NCBI RefSeq assembly: GCF_003226255.1
Contig: NZ_QJST01000015.1
Span: forward strand, 1-64,000
Source: Idiomarina fontislapidosi
Lineage (GTDB): Bacteria > Pseudomonadota > Gammaproteobacteria > Enterobacterales > Alteromonadaceae
Direction of reading: 5' to 3'
DNA: 64,000 bases
Within the stretch, counting starts at the first letter, position 1, and each line of letters starts with the position of its first letter. Positions 39,552 to 49,413 of the stretch are shown here, piece after piece. Under the pieces are notes generated by a model, which was given only the letters and a program-made list of their open reading frames with translations, made no database searches and was not told where the DNA came from. The translations under genes were made by a program, and so were the position numbers.

Positions 39552-40781
39552 GTGCGATATATCGACCTCTTCTCAGGATGCGGCGGACTGTCATTGGGGC
39601 TCAAAAATGCGGGCTTTGAAGGAAGGTTTGCAGTTGAAAAAAGCCCTGATGCATTTGGAACCTTTCAACATAATTTGTTAAGAGGTGAAGATACGCACTT
39701 TGATTGGCCTGATTGGCTTCCAAAGCAGCACTTGGGTATAGAAGAACTATTAGAAAACTTCTCTACGGAAATTCGAGGCTTGCGAGGCCACGTAGACGCT
39801 ATAGTTGGTGGCCCCCCATGCCAAGGATTCTCCTTAGCCGGACGTCGTAATAGAGATGATCCCAGAAACAAACTCTCTGAGCTGTATATTCAAACTGTCA
39901 ATTTAGTAAGGCCCAGATATCTATTATTTGAGAACGTAAAAGGTTTTAATACTAAGTTTAAGAAGGCTGATGGAACGGTCGATAAACTGTCATACGCAGA
40001 GATAGTAAAATCTCACTTAGAACAGCTTGGATATCGCATTTTTTCCAGTCTAGTTAATAGTGCTGATTATGGCGTGCCTCAGGTAAGGCAAAGGTACATT
40101 TTAGTAGGTGTTAGCGAGCAATATATCGGAGATAGAAATATTAACCCATTTGATATTCTAAACGAGATCAGAGAGGGTTTTCTTCAAACTAAAGGTTTAC
40201 CATTGACTCCCATCCCGGTAAACGATGCAATTTCTGATTTAGCTACTACTAACGGTCAGTTGATACCTCACTCTGGGGGGGAGAAATCAAAATTCCTTAA
40301 GCTAGCTTATACGGAGCCAGCTAATGTGAATAACTACTTACGTTTGATGCGCTCTAATTTTACTGGAGCCCCCAACAGCATGAGACTCGCGAGACATAAG
40401 GACAGCACCAAAGAGAAGTTTTTAAAAATTCAAAGAATCGTTTCTCCTGGCAAGTCTTTAACCGATGAGCAAAAGCTCGAGTTAGGAATGAAAAAGCAAG
40501 TACTAACTGTACTCGACCGTCGTCAGGCATCACGCACAGTAACCACTCTCCCTGATGACTTATTGCATTATAGTGAGCCAAGAATATTAACCGTTCGAGA
40601 GAACGCGAGACTGCAATCATTCCCCGATTGGTTTGAATTCCGTGGTAAATATACAACGGGGGGTAACAGAAGAGCCGTTGAGTGCCCGAGATATACTCAA
40701 GTAGGCAATGCAGTACCTCCTCTTTTGGGCGAAGCGTTGGGCAACATGTTGCTCTCTTTAGAAAATGAGTTATTTAATTAA
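39552..40781 (+). CDS. DNA cytosine-5 methyltransferase (cargo)
   Basis: Protein of 409 residues with a GTG start. The C5-cytosine MTase motifs appear in order: I DLFSGCGGLSLGL, IV GGPPCQGFSLAGRR (the PC is the catalytic cysteine), VI LFENVKGF, VIII Q-V-R-Q-R-Y-I-L-V, and X Q-V-G-N-A-V-P-P. The target-recognition region lies between VIII and IX (roughly residues 200-340), and its target site cannot be predicted. It heads a three-gene block that is far more AT-rich than tnsABCDE, so it was probably gained separately. It most likely marks self DNA for the ATPase-containing system downstream. Confidence 0.92.
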   Translation: MRYIDLFSGCGGLSLGLKNAGFEGRFAVEKSPDAFGTFQHNLLRGEDTHFDWPDWLPKQHLGIEELLENFSTEIRGLRGHVDAIVGGPPCQGFSLAGRRNRDDPRNKLSELYIQTVNLVRPRYLLFENVKGFNTKFKKADGTVDKLSYAEIVKSHLEQLGYRIFSSLVNSADYGVPQVRQRYILVGVSEQYIGDRNINPFDILNEIREGFLQTKGLPLTPIPVNDAISDLATTNGQLIPHSGGEKSKFLKLAYTEPANVNNYLRLMRSNFTGAPNSMRLARHKDSTKEKFLKIQRIVSPGKSLTDEQKLELGMKKQVLTVLDRRQASRTVTTLPDDLLHYSEPRILTVRENARLQSFPDWFEFRGKYTTGGNRRAVECPRYTQVGNAVPPLLGEALGNMLLSLENELFN

Positions 40782-40911
40782 CAAAACAGATTATTTAAGG
40801 TAAGTTGACAGTTGCCTTTTTATTCTTGACCTCAAGGAAGGGCATGGTAATTAACTAGATATCTAATTTTCGACATATATTTTCAAGTGATAATGAATTC
40901 TCAGGATCTTT

Positions 40912-42987
40912 ATGGGCAGCGCGTCAGAAGAATTAAAAGAACACGAAATTGTAGCTAAGCTGAAAGAAGGGCAGAAGCAATCCACTAAGCTGCGCACTGA
41001 TGATAAGGTCTTGGCGCGCGTAACGGATGGTATTTATCGGTTCCCGAGCTCTGCATTACGCGAGCTTATATCCAATGCATATGATGCTGATGCAGAAAAC
41101 GTATACATTGATACCGACGTTCCACGATTCAATACAATGACCATTAGAGATGATGGCAATGGTATGTCTATCGATGCATTAGTAAATATGATTCATCATA
41201 TTGGTGGTAGTGCAAAACGCTCCAATAAAGGACGAGATTTAAATGTTACTGATAATTCAGATAATACTCGTAGTTTGAAGAAAAAAAGAAAACTGATCGG
41301 AAAAATCGGAATAGGTTTGTTTAGTGTTGCTCAATTAACTAGAAGCTTTGAAGTCATAACAAAACAACAGGGAGATGACTTTTACTCACGAGCAAAGGTT
41401 GAGCTTTTTAATTACTCGGATGAGTTAGAAGAAGTGGATTCAACTTCATCTGATAGAGGTAAAAGTTTTCAAACAGGCGAGGTCGACATTTGGACAGAAA
41501 AAACTGATAACATAACTGCTCATGGCACAGACATAATACTAAAAAACTTAAAGCAAAGTGCGAAAGATCAGCTGAGAAGTATAGATAGATGGTCGCAAAC
41601 ACAAAATGAAACTGATCCAAACTTCGAAAGTTATATAGATGAAGTTTCAAATCTGGATTTTGAATCGGATTTAGATATTCTACTTCAAAGTAAAGATACT
41701 CTTAGAAAAAATAACTCTGCGAAAGCGATATTACCAGATTATCATGTGGGATACCTATCATATGATGAAAATGGTTTATCTTCTTATAAAAGTGAACTTA
41801 GCAGAAATCCCTCCCTGCCTTGGACAAATCAGACCGATAAAAATGAGCGTTTCAAATGTCTATATGAAGCTATTCTCGAGCAAACTAAGAATGCCGTTAG
41901 TCCCAAGCTAGGACAAATACTTGATAATTACTTATATGCTATATGGACTCTCGGGTTGTCTGTTCCGCTTCCTTACATTGAAAAACACCCATTTGAGCAT
42001 ATGGAGTCAGAATTCGAGCATTTATACGTAATAAATAATGAAAAATCTGGTCAAGCTATAGATATAAAGGGAAAACTAGATCCTGAGTTTAACATTGGGG
42101 ATAATCTTGGGCTTAAATCTCATGGTGAAAAATCAAAATTCAACGTTATAGTTGATGATATTAAACTTTATCGGCCTCTCAAATTTAAAGACCTTCCCGA
42201 ATCTAAAGCAAAAATTAAGAAGCCGATAATGTTTATAGGTAAGTATGCACCAAGCCTTACCGATAAAAGTATAAAGGATACTGGAGGAGAGTTGGAATTT
42301 GAAGCATACTTGATGTGGACACCAAAAGTTAGCCCAAGAGATCATAACGGGGTTTTAGTACGAGTTCATGATGCTTCCGGAATCCTTTTTGATGAGACAT
42401 TTATGAAACATCAAGTAGCCGAACAGACAATTAAAAGTCAGCTAACAGCAGAGATTTTCGTGACTAAGGGGTTGGACTCAGCACTAAATATAGACAGAGA
42501 ATCTTTTAACGTTGCACATCCTCACTATCAAATAATAGTACGTTGGCTTCATAGCGCCATTCGTCAGGTCGTTAATAAATATAAATATTTGAAAAGAGAA
42601 ATTAACGAGAAGGCAAGTGATACTGCGAAGAAAAAGTTTATAAGTGAAATTCAAAATGTAGTTAAACGTAGCTTTATAATAAATAATCGAGATCCAGATG
42701 AAAGGTCTGATTTAATCATTCAGAATCATGAAGCTAGTAATAAAGAAACGATATCTTTAATAGATAACGAAACAACGATAGATAACTATGTTTTTTCAAA
42801 AAGACGTCTCGATGAACTATTAAAAAAATATGAAATAAATAGTCAAAAAAAGAAAGAAAATGTAATAGAAAAATCTAGAGCAGTATTAAATATACTAGAA
42901 TCATATAATTTATTAATTGATTTGACTGTTAGTCAGCAAGAACAAATGTTATCAGATATCATCGAAGTGCTAGTGGTCGAGGTTTAA
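40912..42987 (+). CDS. GHKL (HSP90/MutL/MORC-like) ATPase (cargo)
   Basis: Protein of 691 residues, very AT-rich gene. The Bergerat ATP-binding fold is clear: N-box with Glu51, Asn55, Asp58 (RELISNAYDADA), G1 box IRDDGNGMS (79-86), and G2 box GKIGIGLFSVAQL (130-142). A transducer-like middle domain follows, then a helical C-terminus with a heptad-rich segment. Bacterial GHKL ATPases of this kind are reported in restriction-modification operons as MutL/MORC-like components that would use ATP to clamp or move on DNA. It starts 130 bp after the methyltransferase and ends 1 bp before the next gene. Confidence 0.85.
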   Translation: MGSASEELKEHEIVAKLKEGQKQSTKLRTDDKVLARVTDGIYRFPSSALRELISNAYDADAENVYIDTDVPRFNTMTIRDDGNGMSIDALVNMIHHIGGSAKRSNKGRDLNVTDNSDNTRSLKKKRKLIGKIGIGLFSVAQLTRSFEVITKQQGDDFYSRAKVELFNYSDELEEVDSTSSDRGKSFQTGEVDIWTEKTDNITAHGTDIILKNLKQSAKDQLRSIDRWSQTQNETDPNFESYIDEVSNLDFESDLDILLQSKDTLRKNNSAKAILPDYHVGYLSYDENGLSSYKSELSRNPSLPWTNQTDKNERFKCLYEAILEQTKNAVSPKLGQILDNYLYAIWTLGLSVPLPYIEKHPFEHMESEFEHLYVINNEKSGQAIDIKGKLDPEFNIGDNLGLKSHGEKSKFNVIVDDIKLYRPLKFKDLPESKAKIKKPIMFIGKYAPSLTDKSIKDTGGELEFEAYLMWTPKVSPRDHNGVLVRVHDASGILFDETFMKHQVAEQTIKSQLTAEIFVTKGLDSALNIDRESFNVAHPHYQIIVRWLHSAIRQVVNKYKYLKREINEKASDTAKKKFISEIQNVVKRSFIINNRDPDERSDLIIQNHEASNKETISLIDNETTIDNYVFSKRRLDELLKKYEINSQKKKENVIEKSRAVLNILESYNLLIDLTVSQQEQMLSDIIEVLVVEV

Positions 42988-42988
42988 T

Positions 42989-44161
42989 ATGAACTTTTTT
43001 AAATCGAACAACTCGCTTTTTGATGATGATGAAGTTTTTGGGAAAACGGGTTCTGAATATAAATCAGAGTTTAAACCTTGGCATAAGCCTAGAAAGCAAC
43101 TAATAAGGGATTGGCAGTGGTTGGACCAAATCAAACGTATATTAGAGAGGTCCTCCTATAATTATGTAGATACGGTGAATTATTTTGGTTTGCCCGGTGG
43201 GGATTTGTTAGATGTTAATTTTTTACGTCGGGAATTAAAGGGTTCAAGCAGTTTCAAAGGAAAAAAGCTTGGGGTTCATGGATTCGTAGACTCCGTTTAT
43301 GATTATGGTGCGGCTCAAGTCAGTTTAACCAAGCTATTAGATACCGAAGATATTTCCGGTAATTCTAAAGTTGATCAGTTTAAGTTTGAAGAACTTGCGA
43401 ACGCTAGATCCGAGGCTTGGAATCGTATTAAAAAGTTTGGAAACTATCATTTTATAAATTTGGATTTTTGTAACTCAGCTATTAAGGCTTCGTCGCTGCG
43501 TGCTATCTATCTCTTATTAAGCCATCAGATGGCACATTTGACGGGTACCCCCTGGTTGTTTTGTCTCACAACACGACTTAATAGAGGTGGAGAAGTTGAG
43601 GGGATTGTTACGAAATTCGAAAGAATAATCACCGAATATTTAAAGCACCAACCTGTATCGCAAAAGGTTGAAGATTGTTTTTCGGAAATTTATGAAGCTT
43701 TCAAGACCAGTGAAGCTTTATCATCCGTTGAAAGGGAGTCAGATTTTAATACTCTCCTGCAAATTTCTTTAGTACTTTGGGTTATAAAGGAAAGTTACAA
43801 ACATGAACATGAAGTTGAATTAGTTAGTTCATTTAAGTATAAAATTGATTTCTATTCGGATGTGTCTGATATGCATTCTTTTGTCTTTCGCTTCTATAAG
43901 GAGGACGTTACCCAAGCGGATAGTTTGGGCTTAGTTGAAGGAGTGAAGGAAAAAAGAGATCTTTCTTTTTCTCAGTTTCAATCTGCAACTAAAGCTATCG
44001 ATAAGATAAGTACCTCGCTAGATGTTGATAAACACCTTTCTGAGAATAAGGCTGATCTATTAAAATATGCTCAGCAAACTGTAGAGTTGCTTAAAGAATG
44101 TGGTTATGAAACCGGTGAATACTATAACAAAATGAAGGAGTATGGATACGATTTTGATTAG
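42989..44161 (+). CDS. Unrecognised protein coupled to the GHKL ATPase (cargo)
   Basis: Protein of 390 residues, start 1 bp after the ATPase stop. I do not recognise the family. Visible features: a conserved-looking N-terminal block (W-H-K-P-R-K-Q-L-I-R-D-W-Q-W), then VNYFGLPGGDLLDVNFLRREL at residues 63-83 and YHFINLDFCNS at 153-163. The Gly-rich turn after a strand followed by an N-L-D-F strand resembles motifs I and IV of Rossmann-fold methyltransferases. No REase-type D...ExK site is obvious. It may be the effector or a sensor of the system. It is the last gene before the transposon end. Confidence 0.6.
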   Translation: MNFFKSNNSLFDDDEVFGKTGSEYKSEFKPWHKPRKQLIRDWQWLDQIKRILERSSYNYVDTVNYFGLPGGDLLDVNFLRRELKGSSSFKGKKLGVHGFVDSVYDYGAAQVSLTKLLDTEDISGNSKVDQFKFEELANARSEAWNRIKKFGNYHFINLDFCNSAIKASSLRAIYLLLSHQMAHLTGTPWLFCLTTRLNRGGEVEGIVTKFERIITEYLKHQPVSQKVEDCFSEIYEAFKTSEALSSVERESDFNTLLQISLVLWVIKESYKHEHEVELVSSFKYKIDFYSDVSDMHSFVFRFYKEDVTQADSLGLVEGVKEKRDLSFSQFQSATKAIDKISTSLDVDKHLSENKADLLKYAQQTVELLKECGYETGEYYNKMKEYGYDFD

Positions 44162-44215
44162 CGAGTTTGGCTGATTATAAAAGAAATTCATATAAAAACT
44201 AATTTTGTGTGATAG

Positions 44216-44360
44216 GAGTTAAGATCTTTAATGTTTTTTTAGCTTACTCGAGTAACTGATTAAACTTTTTTTTTAGATCTTTATTGTCAATTTTATGCTT
44301 TTTAGCCTTAAAGATCGTTGTTTCTAGTCTTTTATTTAAGAACTTTAATGTCCGCCCACA
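44216..44360. repeat. Left (glmS-distal) transposon end with spaced TnsB-type sites
   Basis: CTTTAATGT at 44226-44234, CTTTATTGT at 44279-44287 and CTTTAATGT at 44343-44351 are inverted copies of the repeat at the other end. They are about 53-64 bp apart, like the three separated sites of Tn7L. The end ...GTCCGCCCACA is at 44360. Confidence 0.85.
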
Positions 44361-44365
44361 GTGGC
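44361..44365. repeat. Target-site duplication, right copy
   Basis: GTGGC, identical to 29794-29798, directly after the transposon end and 6 bp before the stop codon of the next minus-strand gene. Confidence 0.93.
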
Positions 44366-44370
44366 CCACA

Positions 44371-45438
44371 CTATAAATCAACTATATCAGCCCCACTGGG
44401 CGCGGCCTTGCATGTTGCGCCCAAAATCATTCTACGAGTATCATCTTGTTTGCCATAAATGTATGCACATAAATGGGGATTATCAGGATTAACATTGGCT
44501 GCAAGCGTAGGCTCTTTCTGCGTTTGTCTTACTTTTTTAGGTGTTTGATAGTTACTCATTGCGGCAACAGCACATGGCGAAACCTCCCCACCAAAATCCT
44601 CGAAAAGACTCAGGTTTTTATTGCCTAACTGAGTGAGTGCCTCACTTGGGGTAATAGTCAGCGTGTCGCCATCTAATATGAGGAGAAACGCTGCTTCTGC
44701 TGAGCTTTTAGTGTCCTCTGGATCGGCAAAGGTTAAGGATACTGTCGATTTATTGGGTGCCGGTCCTTTAACTAAGTAAATCGACGACTGGTTGAATGTA
44801 CCCTTAATAAAACGAGACTGGTTGGCTAATTTTATCGTCGTCGGTTCGATGTTGAAGTCGATTTGGTTGAACAGTTGATTCGCTTGTTGTTGTAACTGGT
44901 TACGCGCGTCGACAGAAAAGAAAGACGTTAATCCGAGATAGTGAGGATCCTTTGAGCAGACGTGGCTGTTAGCTTGTGTGCTATTCGAGTTAAGCCATTG
45001 CTGGTATTCATCCGCAGCCTCAAATGAGCGACTTAATTGGTCGCCAATACGATCTAATTGCTTATCGAGTTGCTCGGCATAAGCAAATAGCTGAGTAGCG
45101 AGGTACGTTTCACTGTTTGTATAAGAGGTTTCTGAAACGTTAAAGGTTTCTGGTTTAATATCACCCTGCATTAAGCGTGTTACGGGTGCGGTCACCTTAA
45201 AGGCGTCATAATGAGATGAGTCCGGTCGATGTACGATGATGCGGTATTGTGAGTAGATAGCTTGATGTTCTTTTTCGGTGTTTTCATTTGTATTAACAAC
45301 AATCGTGTTAAAGAACCAGTCGCGCAGCTGAGGGGTAGTGCAATCTTGGCATTGGATAAGATAAGTAGGTGTTTCAAGTGTTTTGCCGAGTGAGTTGAAG
45401 CTGGCTAAAAGCAGTCCGAGTAGAAGAATTTTGCGCAT
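44371..45438 (-). CDS. Secreted protein of unknown function
   Basis: Protein of 355 residues with a signal peptide (M-R-K-I-L-L-L-G-L-L-L-A...). Several cysteines (QCQDCTT, V-C-S, S-P-C, L-C-A, A-T-C) suggest disulfides in the periplasm. I recognise no domain. Its stop lies only 6 bp past the transposon duplication, so before insertion it ended a short distance downstream of glmS, convergent with it. It appears intact. Confidence 0.7.
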   Translation of the reverse strand: MRKILLLGLLLASFNSLGKTLETPTYLIQCQDCTTPQLRDWFFNTIVVNTNENTEKEHQAIYSQYRIIVHRPDSSHYDAFKVTAPVTRLMQGDIKPETFNVSETSYTNSETYLATQLFAYAEQLDKQLDRIGDQLSRSFEAADEYQQWLNSNSTQANSHVCSKDPHYLGLTSFFSVDARNQLQQQANQLFNQIDFNIEPTTIKLANQSRFIKGTFNQSSIYLVKGPAPNKSTVSLTFADPEDTKSSAEAAFLLILDGDTLTITPSEALTQLGNKNLSLFEDFGGEVSPCAVAAMSNYQTPKKVRQTQKEPTLAANVNPDNPHLCAYIYGKQDDTRRMILGATCKAAPSGADIVDL

Positions 45439-45628
45439 TGTGCTTTCTCTTTTTGTAACATTAAAGATACATTACGATAGTAATACTGTTTTGTCAGCAT
45501 TAAATGACATCATTATCGGGTTGCCTCTCTGAATGATGCGCTTCGCATATGCATGCTATCGTGTCATAGTAGCTACTTAGTCAACATATGCTCTGTTGTC
45601 CGTTTCACTGAATTAAGAAGTGGAGTTT

Positions 45629-46516
45629 ATGAGTCACGATCATCACCATCACCACCACCACGATATGTCGTCAAACCGAATTGGATGGGCGTTCTTTCTT
45701 AATTTAGGCTTTACCATTATTGAGTTTATTGGTGGCGTGTTAACCAACAGTACAGCGATTTTAGCTGATGCGGTGCACGACTTAGGTGATAGCTTATCAA
45801 TTGGACTCGCCTGGTTACTTAATAAATTTAGTAAGCGCGATCCCTCCCAAACATTCACTTACGGTTATCAACGGCTGTCGTTGGTCGGCGCCTTTATCAA
45901 TGCGGTTATTCTTATTGCTGGCTCGATATGGGTTCTTTATACCGCTATTCCTCGGTTATTGGATCCTGTTATGCCGGTTGTCGAGGGCATGATTGGCTTG
46001 GCAGTGTTTGGGGTTGCAGTGAATGGTTATGCGGCTTTTAAATTAAGCGCGGGTGAGACGCTAAATGAACGTGTCTTAAACTGGCACCTAATTGAGGATG
46101 TGTTGGGTTGGGTCGCGGTATTGATCGTTTCAATCGTGCTGTATTTTGTTAATTGGCCCATTCTGGATCCTTTGTTATCTATCGGTTTTACCCTGTTTAT
46201 ATTGTTGAATGTAATCCGTACCCTTGCCTCGACTGTAAAACTGTTTGTGCAAGCGTCGCCTAGCGAAGAAGCCTATATCGCCATTCAAGAAAAACTGATA
46301 AAACTAGATGACGTTAAAGATGCCCACCATATTCATTTTTGGTCGCTTGATGGGGAGCGTCACGTATTAACGGCGCATATTGTGGTTGCGCGTGAGCTTA
46401 CCGCGGCACAACGTGTTCAGCTGAAATTGAGAATTTCTGAAGCGCTACAAGGGTTTAATTTGGCGCATACGACAATCGAACTTGAGTATCCCGACGAACC
46501 CTGTCGAGACCATTAA
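45629..46516 (+). CDS. Cation diffusion facilitator (zinc-type metal exporter)
   Basis: Protein of 295 residues from the ATG at 45629 (TGGAG upstream); a GTG 9 bp earlier overlaps that signal. It has six hydrophobic segments and the CDF metal sites: A-D-A-V-H-D-L-G-D-S in helix 2 and H-L-I-E-D-V-L-G-W in helix 5, both HxxxD-type sites of zinc exporters. The N-terminus is MSHDHHHHHHHDMSS, seven consecutive His, probably a metal-sensing tail. The C-terminal cytoplasmic domain has H-H-I-H-F-W-S-L. It exports Zn2+ (possibly also Cd2+ or Co2+) by proton antiport. Confidence 0.92.
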   Translation: MSHDHHHHHHHDMSSNRIGWAFFLNLGFTIIEFIGGVLTNSTAILADAVHDLGDSLSIGLAWLLNKFSKRDPSQTFTYGYQRLSLVGAFINAVILIAGSIWVLYTAIPRLLDPVMPVVEGMIGLAVFGVAVNGYAAFKLSAGETLNERVLNWHLIEDVLGWVAVLIVSIVLYFVNWPILDPLLSIGFTLFILLNVIRTLASTVKLFVQASPSEEAYIAIQEKLIKLDDVKDAHHIHFWSLDGERHVLTAHIVVARELTAAQRVQLKLRISEALQGFNLAHTTIELEYPDEPCRDH

Positions 46517-46530
46517 TAGGAGACCGATTT

Positions 46531-47102
46531 ATGGAATTGTTTGGAAGCTATACTTCACCGTATGTACGTCACTGTCGGATCGTATTTAAAGAAACGGGCA
46601 TCGCGTACTCGCTCACTGAAACCGACCACGATATGAGTGCAAAATTGAGTCCAGCAAAGAAGGTGCCCTTCTTGCATCATAATGAGTTACGGCTTTTTGA
46701 TTCGTCGAGCATATTAAAGTATGTACGTGAAAAGAATGGCGAACGTTTTTTTGCGGATACTACAGACTATGACCAGTATTGCTTGGTCAATACAGCGATG
46801 GACGCGACGATTAACTTATTCCTGCTGAGTAAAGAGGGCGTGACGCCAGAAAACAACGGCTACATGAAGCGCCAGCAAGCACGTGTTCATGAAATACTTG
46901 CGTTACTGGAGCGCCGTGACCACGCAGTGGCGTACGAAGGGCCTCATCCTTTCAGTGATGGTGAACTGCGTCTCGGTTGTTTCCTGAGCTGGGGATTATT
47001 TCGTTCATTGCTCTCGCTCGACGAATTCCCCAAGCTGCAGGCATTTTTAGATAAAATTAACGACTACCCTATTTTCGCTGATACACATCCAAGCCTAAAA
47101 GA

Positions 47103-47106
<4 letters not shown>
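46531..47106 (+). CDS. Glutathione S-transferase-family protein
   Basis: Protein of 191 residues. It has a thioredoxin-like N-terminal domain (MELFGSYTSPYVRHCRIV, then the cis-Pro K-K-V-P-F-L, then D-S-S-S-I-L-K-Y glutathione-binding loop). A shorter than usual helical C-terminal domain follows. The S-P-Y-V-R position suggests a Ser-type site with a nearby Cys. It starts 14 bp after the CDF gene and converges on the acetolactate-synthase-type gene with a shared stem-loop. The substrate is unknown. Confidence 0.82.

Positions 47107-47112
<6 letters not shown>
47089..47112. terminator. Shared stem-loop between convergent genes
   Basis: CCAAGCCTAA (47089-47098) pairs perfectly with TTAGGCTTGG (47103-47112) around AAGA. 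Both stop codons lie within the structure. There is no strong T-tract either side, so termination may rely on the stem and convergent transcription. Confidence 0.6.
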
Positions 47113-48749
<1,637 letters not shown>

Positions 48750-48813
48750 TAAGACACTCCTTTTAAATTCGTATGAATATTGAAGTGTTACGTGGTGACG
48801 GGCAATTATGATC

Positions 48814-48840
48814 AAAAAAGGGCGGTGACTAGGACCGCCC
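48814..48840 (-). terminator. Terminator after the DUF4168 gene
   Basis: On the minus strand GGGCGGT pairs with ACCGCCC (48820-48826 and 48834-48840) around a 7-base loop and is followed by six Ts (48814-48819). It lies 24 bp past the stop at 48865. Confidence 0.9.
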
Positions 48841-48864
48841 CTCGTTATACAGCGTTAAACTCGA

Positions 48865-49251
48865 TTAAGAGTTATCTTCGCTTGAAGTCATGTCTTGAAG
48901 ACGAGTACGCAACCCTTCATCGCTTTGCGCACGTTGAATAATCATGTTGTACTGTTGTGGAGTCAGGCCAGAATCCTCAACCGCCGCGATCATTTCTTTT
49001 TGCGCTTCTTGCTGAATGCTACGCGCATCTTCTTGGTTCTCAGCATTTTGGAATTTGTCACGATATTTAGTCGTCACTTTTTGAACGTCTTCCATTGCTG
49101 CAACAAACTTCACCAACATACCTTCAGTGATTTCTTGTTGAGCTTGTTGCTGAGCCATCTGATTTTGCGCCGCATTGTCTTGAGTTTGCGCCGCTGCTGC
49201 AGTAGTAGCCAATGTCATAGCTGATGCAAGTGCAATCATTGTCTTTTTCAT
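48865..49251 (-). CDS. Secreted DUF4168-domain protein
   Basis: Protein of 128 residues. Signal peptide MKKTMIALASAMTLATTAAAA, then a Gln-rich linker and a helical DUF4168 domain (L-V-K-F-V-A-A-M...K-Y...A-V-E-D-S-G-L-T-P-Q-Q-Y-N-M-I). AGGAG precedes the ATG. The function is unknown; the domain is found in periplasmic proteins, some stress-linked. A near-consensus sigma-54 promoter lies upstream (49293-49309), and the divergent genes encode a histidine kinase and an NtrC-type activator, so this is probably their dedicated target. Confidence 0.85.
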   Translation of the reverse strand: MKKTMIALASAMTLATTAAAAQTQDNAAQNQMAQQQAQQEITEGMLVKFVAAMEDVQKVTTKYRDKFQNAENQEDARSIQQEAQKEMIAAVEDSGLTPQQYNMIIQRAQSDEGLRTRLQDMTSSEDNS

Positions 49252-49292
49252 GGTGAACTCCTGTTGTTCAAAAATTTACTCACTTCTACTAA

Positions 49293-49309
49293 AGCCAATA
49301 TCGTGCCAA
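49293..49309 (-). promoter_or_regulatory. Sigma-54 promoter of the DUF4168 gene
   Basis: On the minus strand TTGGCACGATATTGGCT matches the -24/-12 consensus (TGGCACG-N4-TTGCW) with one mismatch and exact 10-bp spacing between GG and GC. Expected transcription start is about 49282, leaving a ~30-base leader before the ATG at 49251. Confidence 0.78.
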
Positions 49310-49381
49310 CTTTATAACCGTTTGAAATATATAGAAAAAGTAAATATCGAAAATCATACAAGGAAAATTTACCGTTTCTTA

Positions 49382-49398
49382 TGTATCCTTTTGATACA
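49382..49398. promoter_or_regulatory. Inverted repeat, possible NtrC-type activator site
   Basis: TGTATC-CTTTT-GATACA lies about 100 bp upstream of the predicted sigma-54 start, the usual distance for an enhancer, and just before the kinase start. It could serve the divergent promoter too. Confidence 0.5.
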
Positions 49399-49413
49399 CA
49401 CAAAGGAGGTAAC

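Larger units (their letters stand above)
29799..44360. mobile_element. Complete Tn7-family transposon at attTn7
   Basis: Length is 14,562 bp. The ends are TGTCGGCGTACATTAAAG and, inverted, TGTGGGCGGACATTAAAG; the second nearly matches the textbook Tn7 terminus. A GTGGC duplication flanks it, 25 bp after the glmS stop, in the standard orientation (tnsA nearest glmS). It carries tnsA-E intact and in order, plus six other genes in two cargo blocks: three genes between the glmS-side end and tnsA, and three between tnsE and the far end. Intact genes, ends and duplication suggest recent insertion or retained activity. No cas genes or CRISPR array are present, so targeting should be the TnsD (glmS) and TnsE (replication-linked) routes. 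Confidence 0.96.

Noticed and set aside
42989-44161. Restriction endonuclease assignment for the third cargo protein
   Set aside because: I found no convincing D...ExK, HNH, PLD or GIY-YIG catalytic motif.
29799-44360. CRISPR-associated transposon
   Set aside because: No cas gene or repeat-spacer array in the element; tnsD and tnsE give the classical targeting routes.
49381-49413. Upstream ATG for the histidine kinase
   Set aside because: It lies within the inverted repeat and has no ribosome-binding site, while GTG 49414 follows AAAGGAGG.
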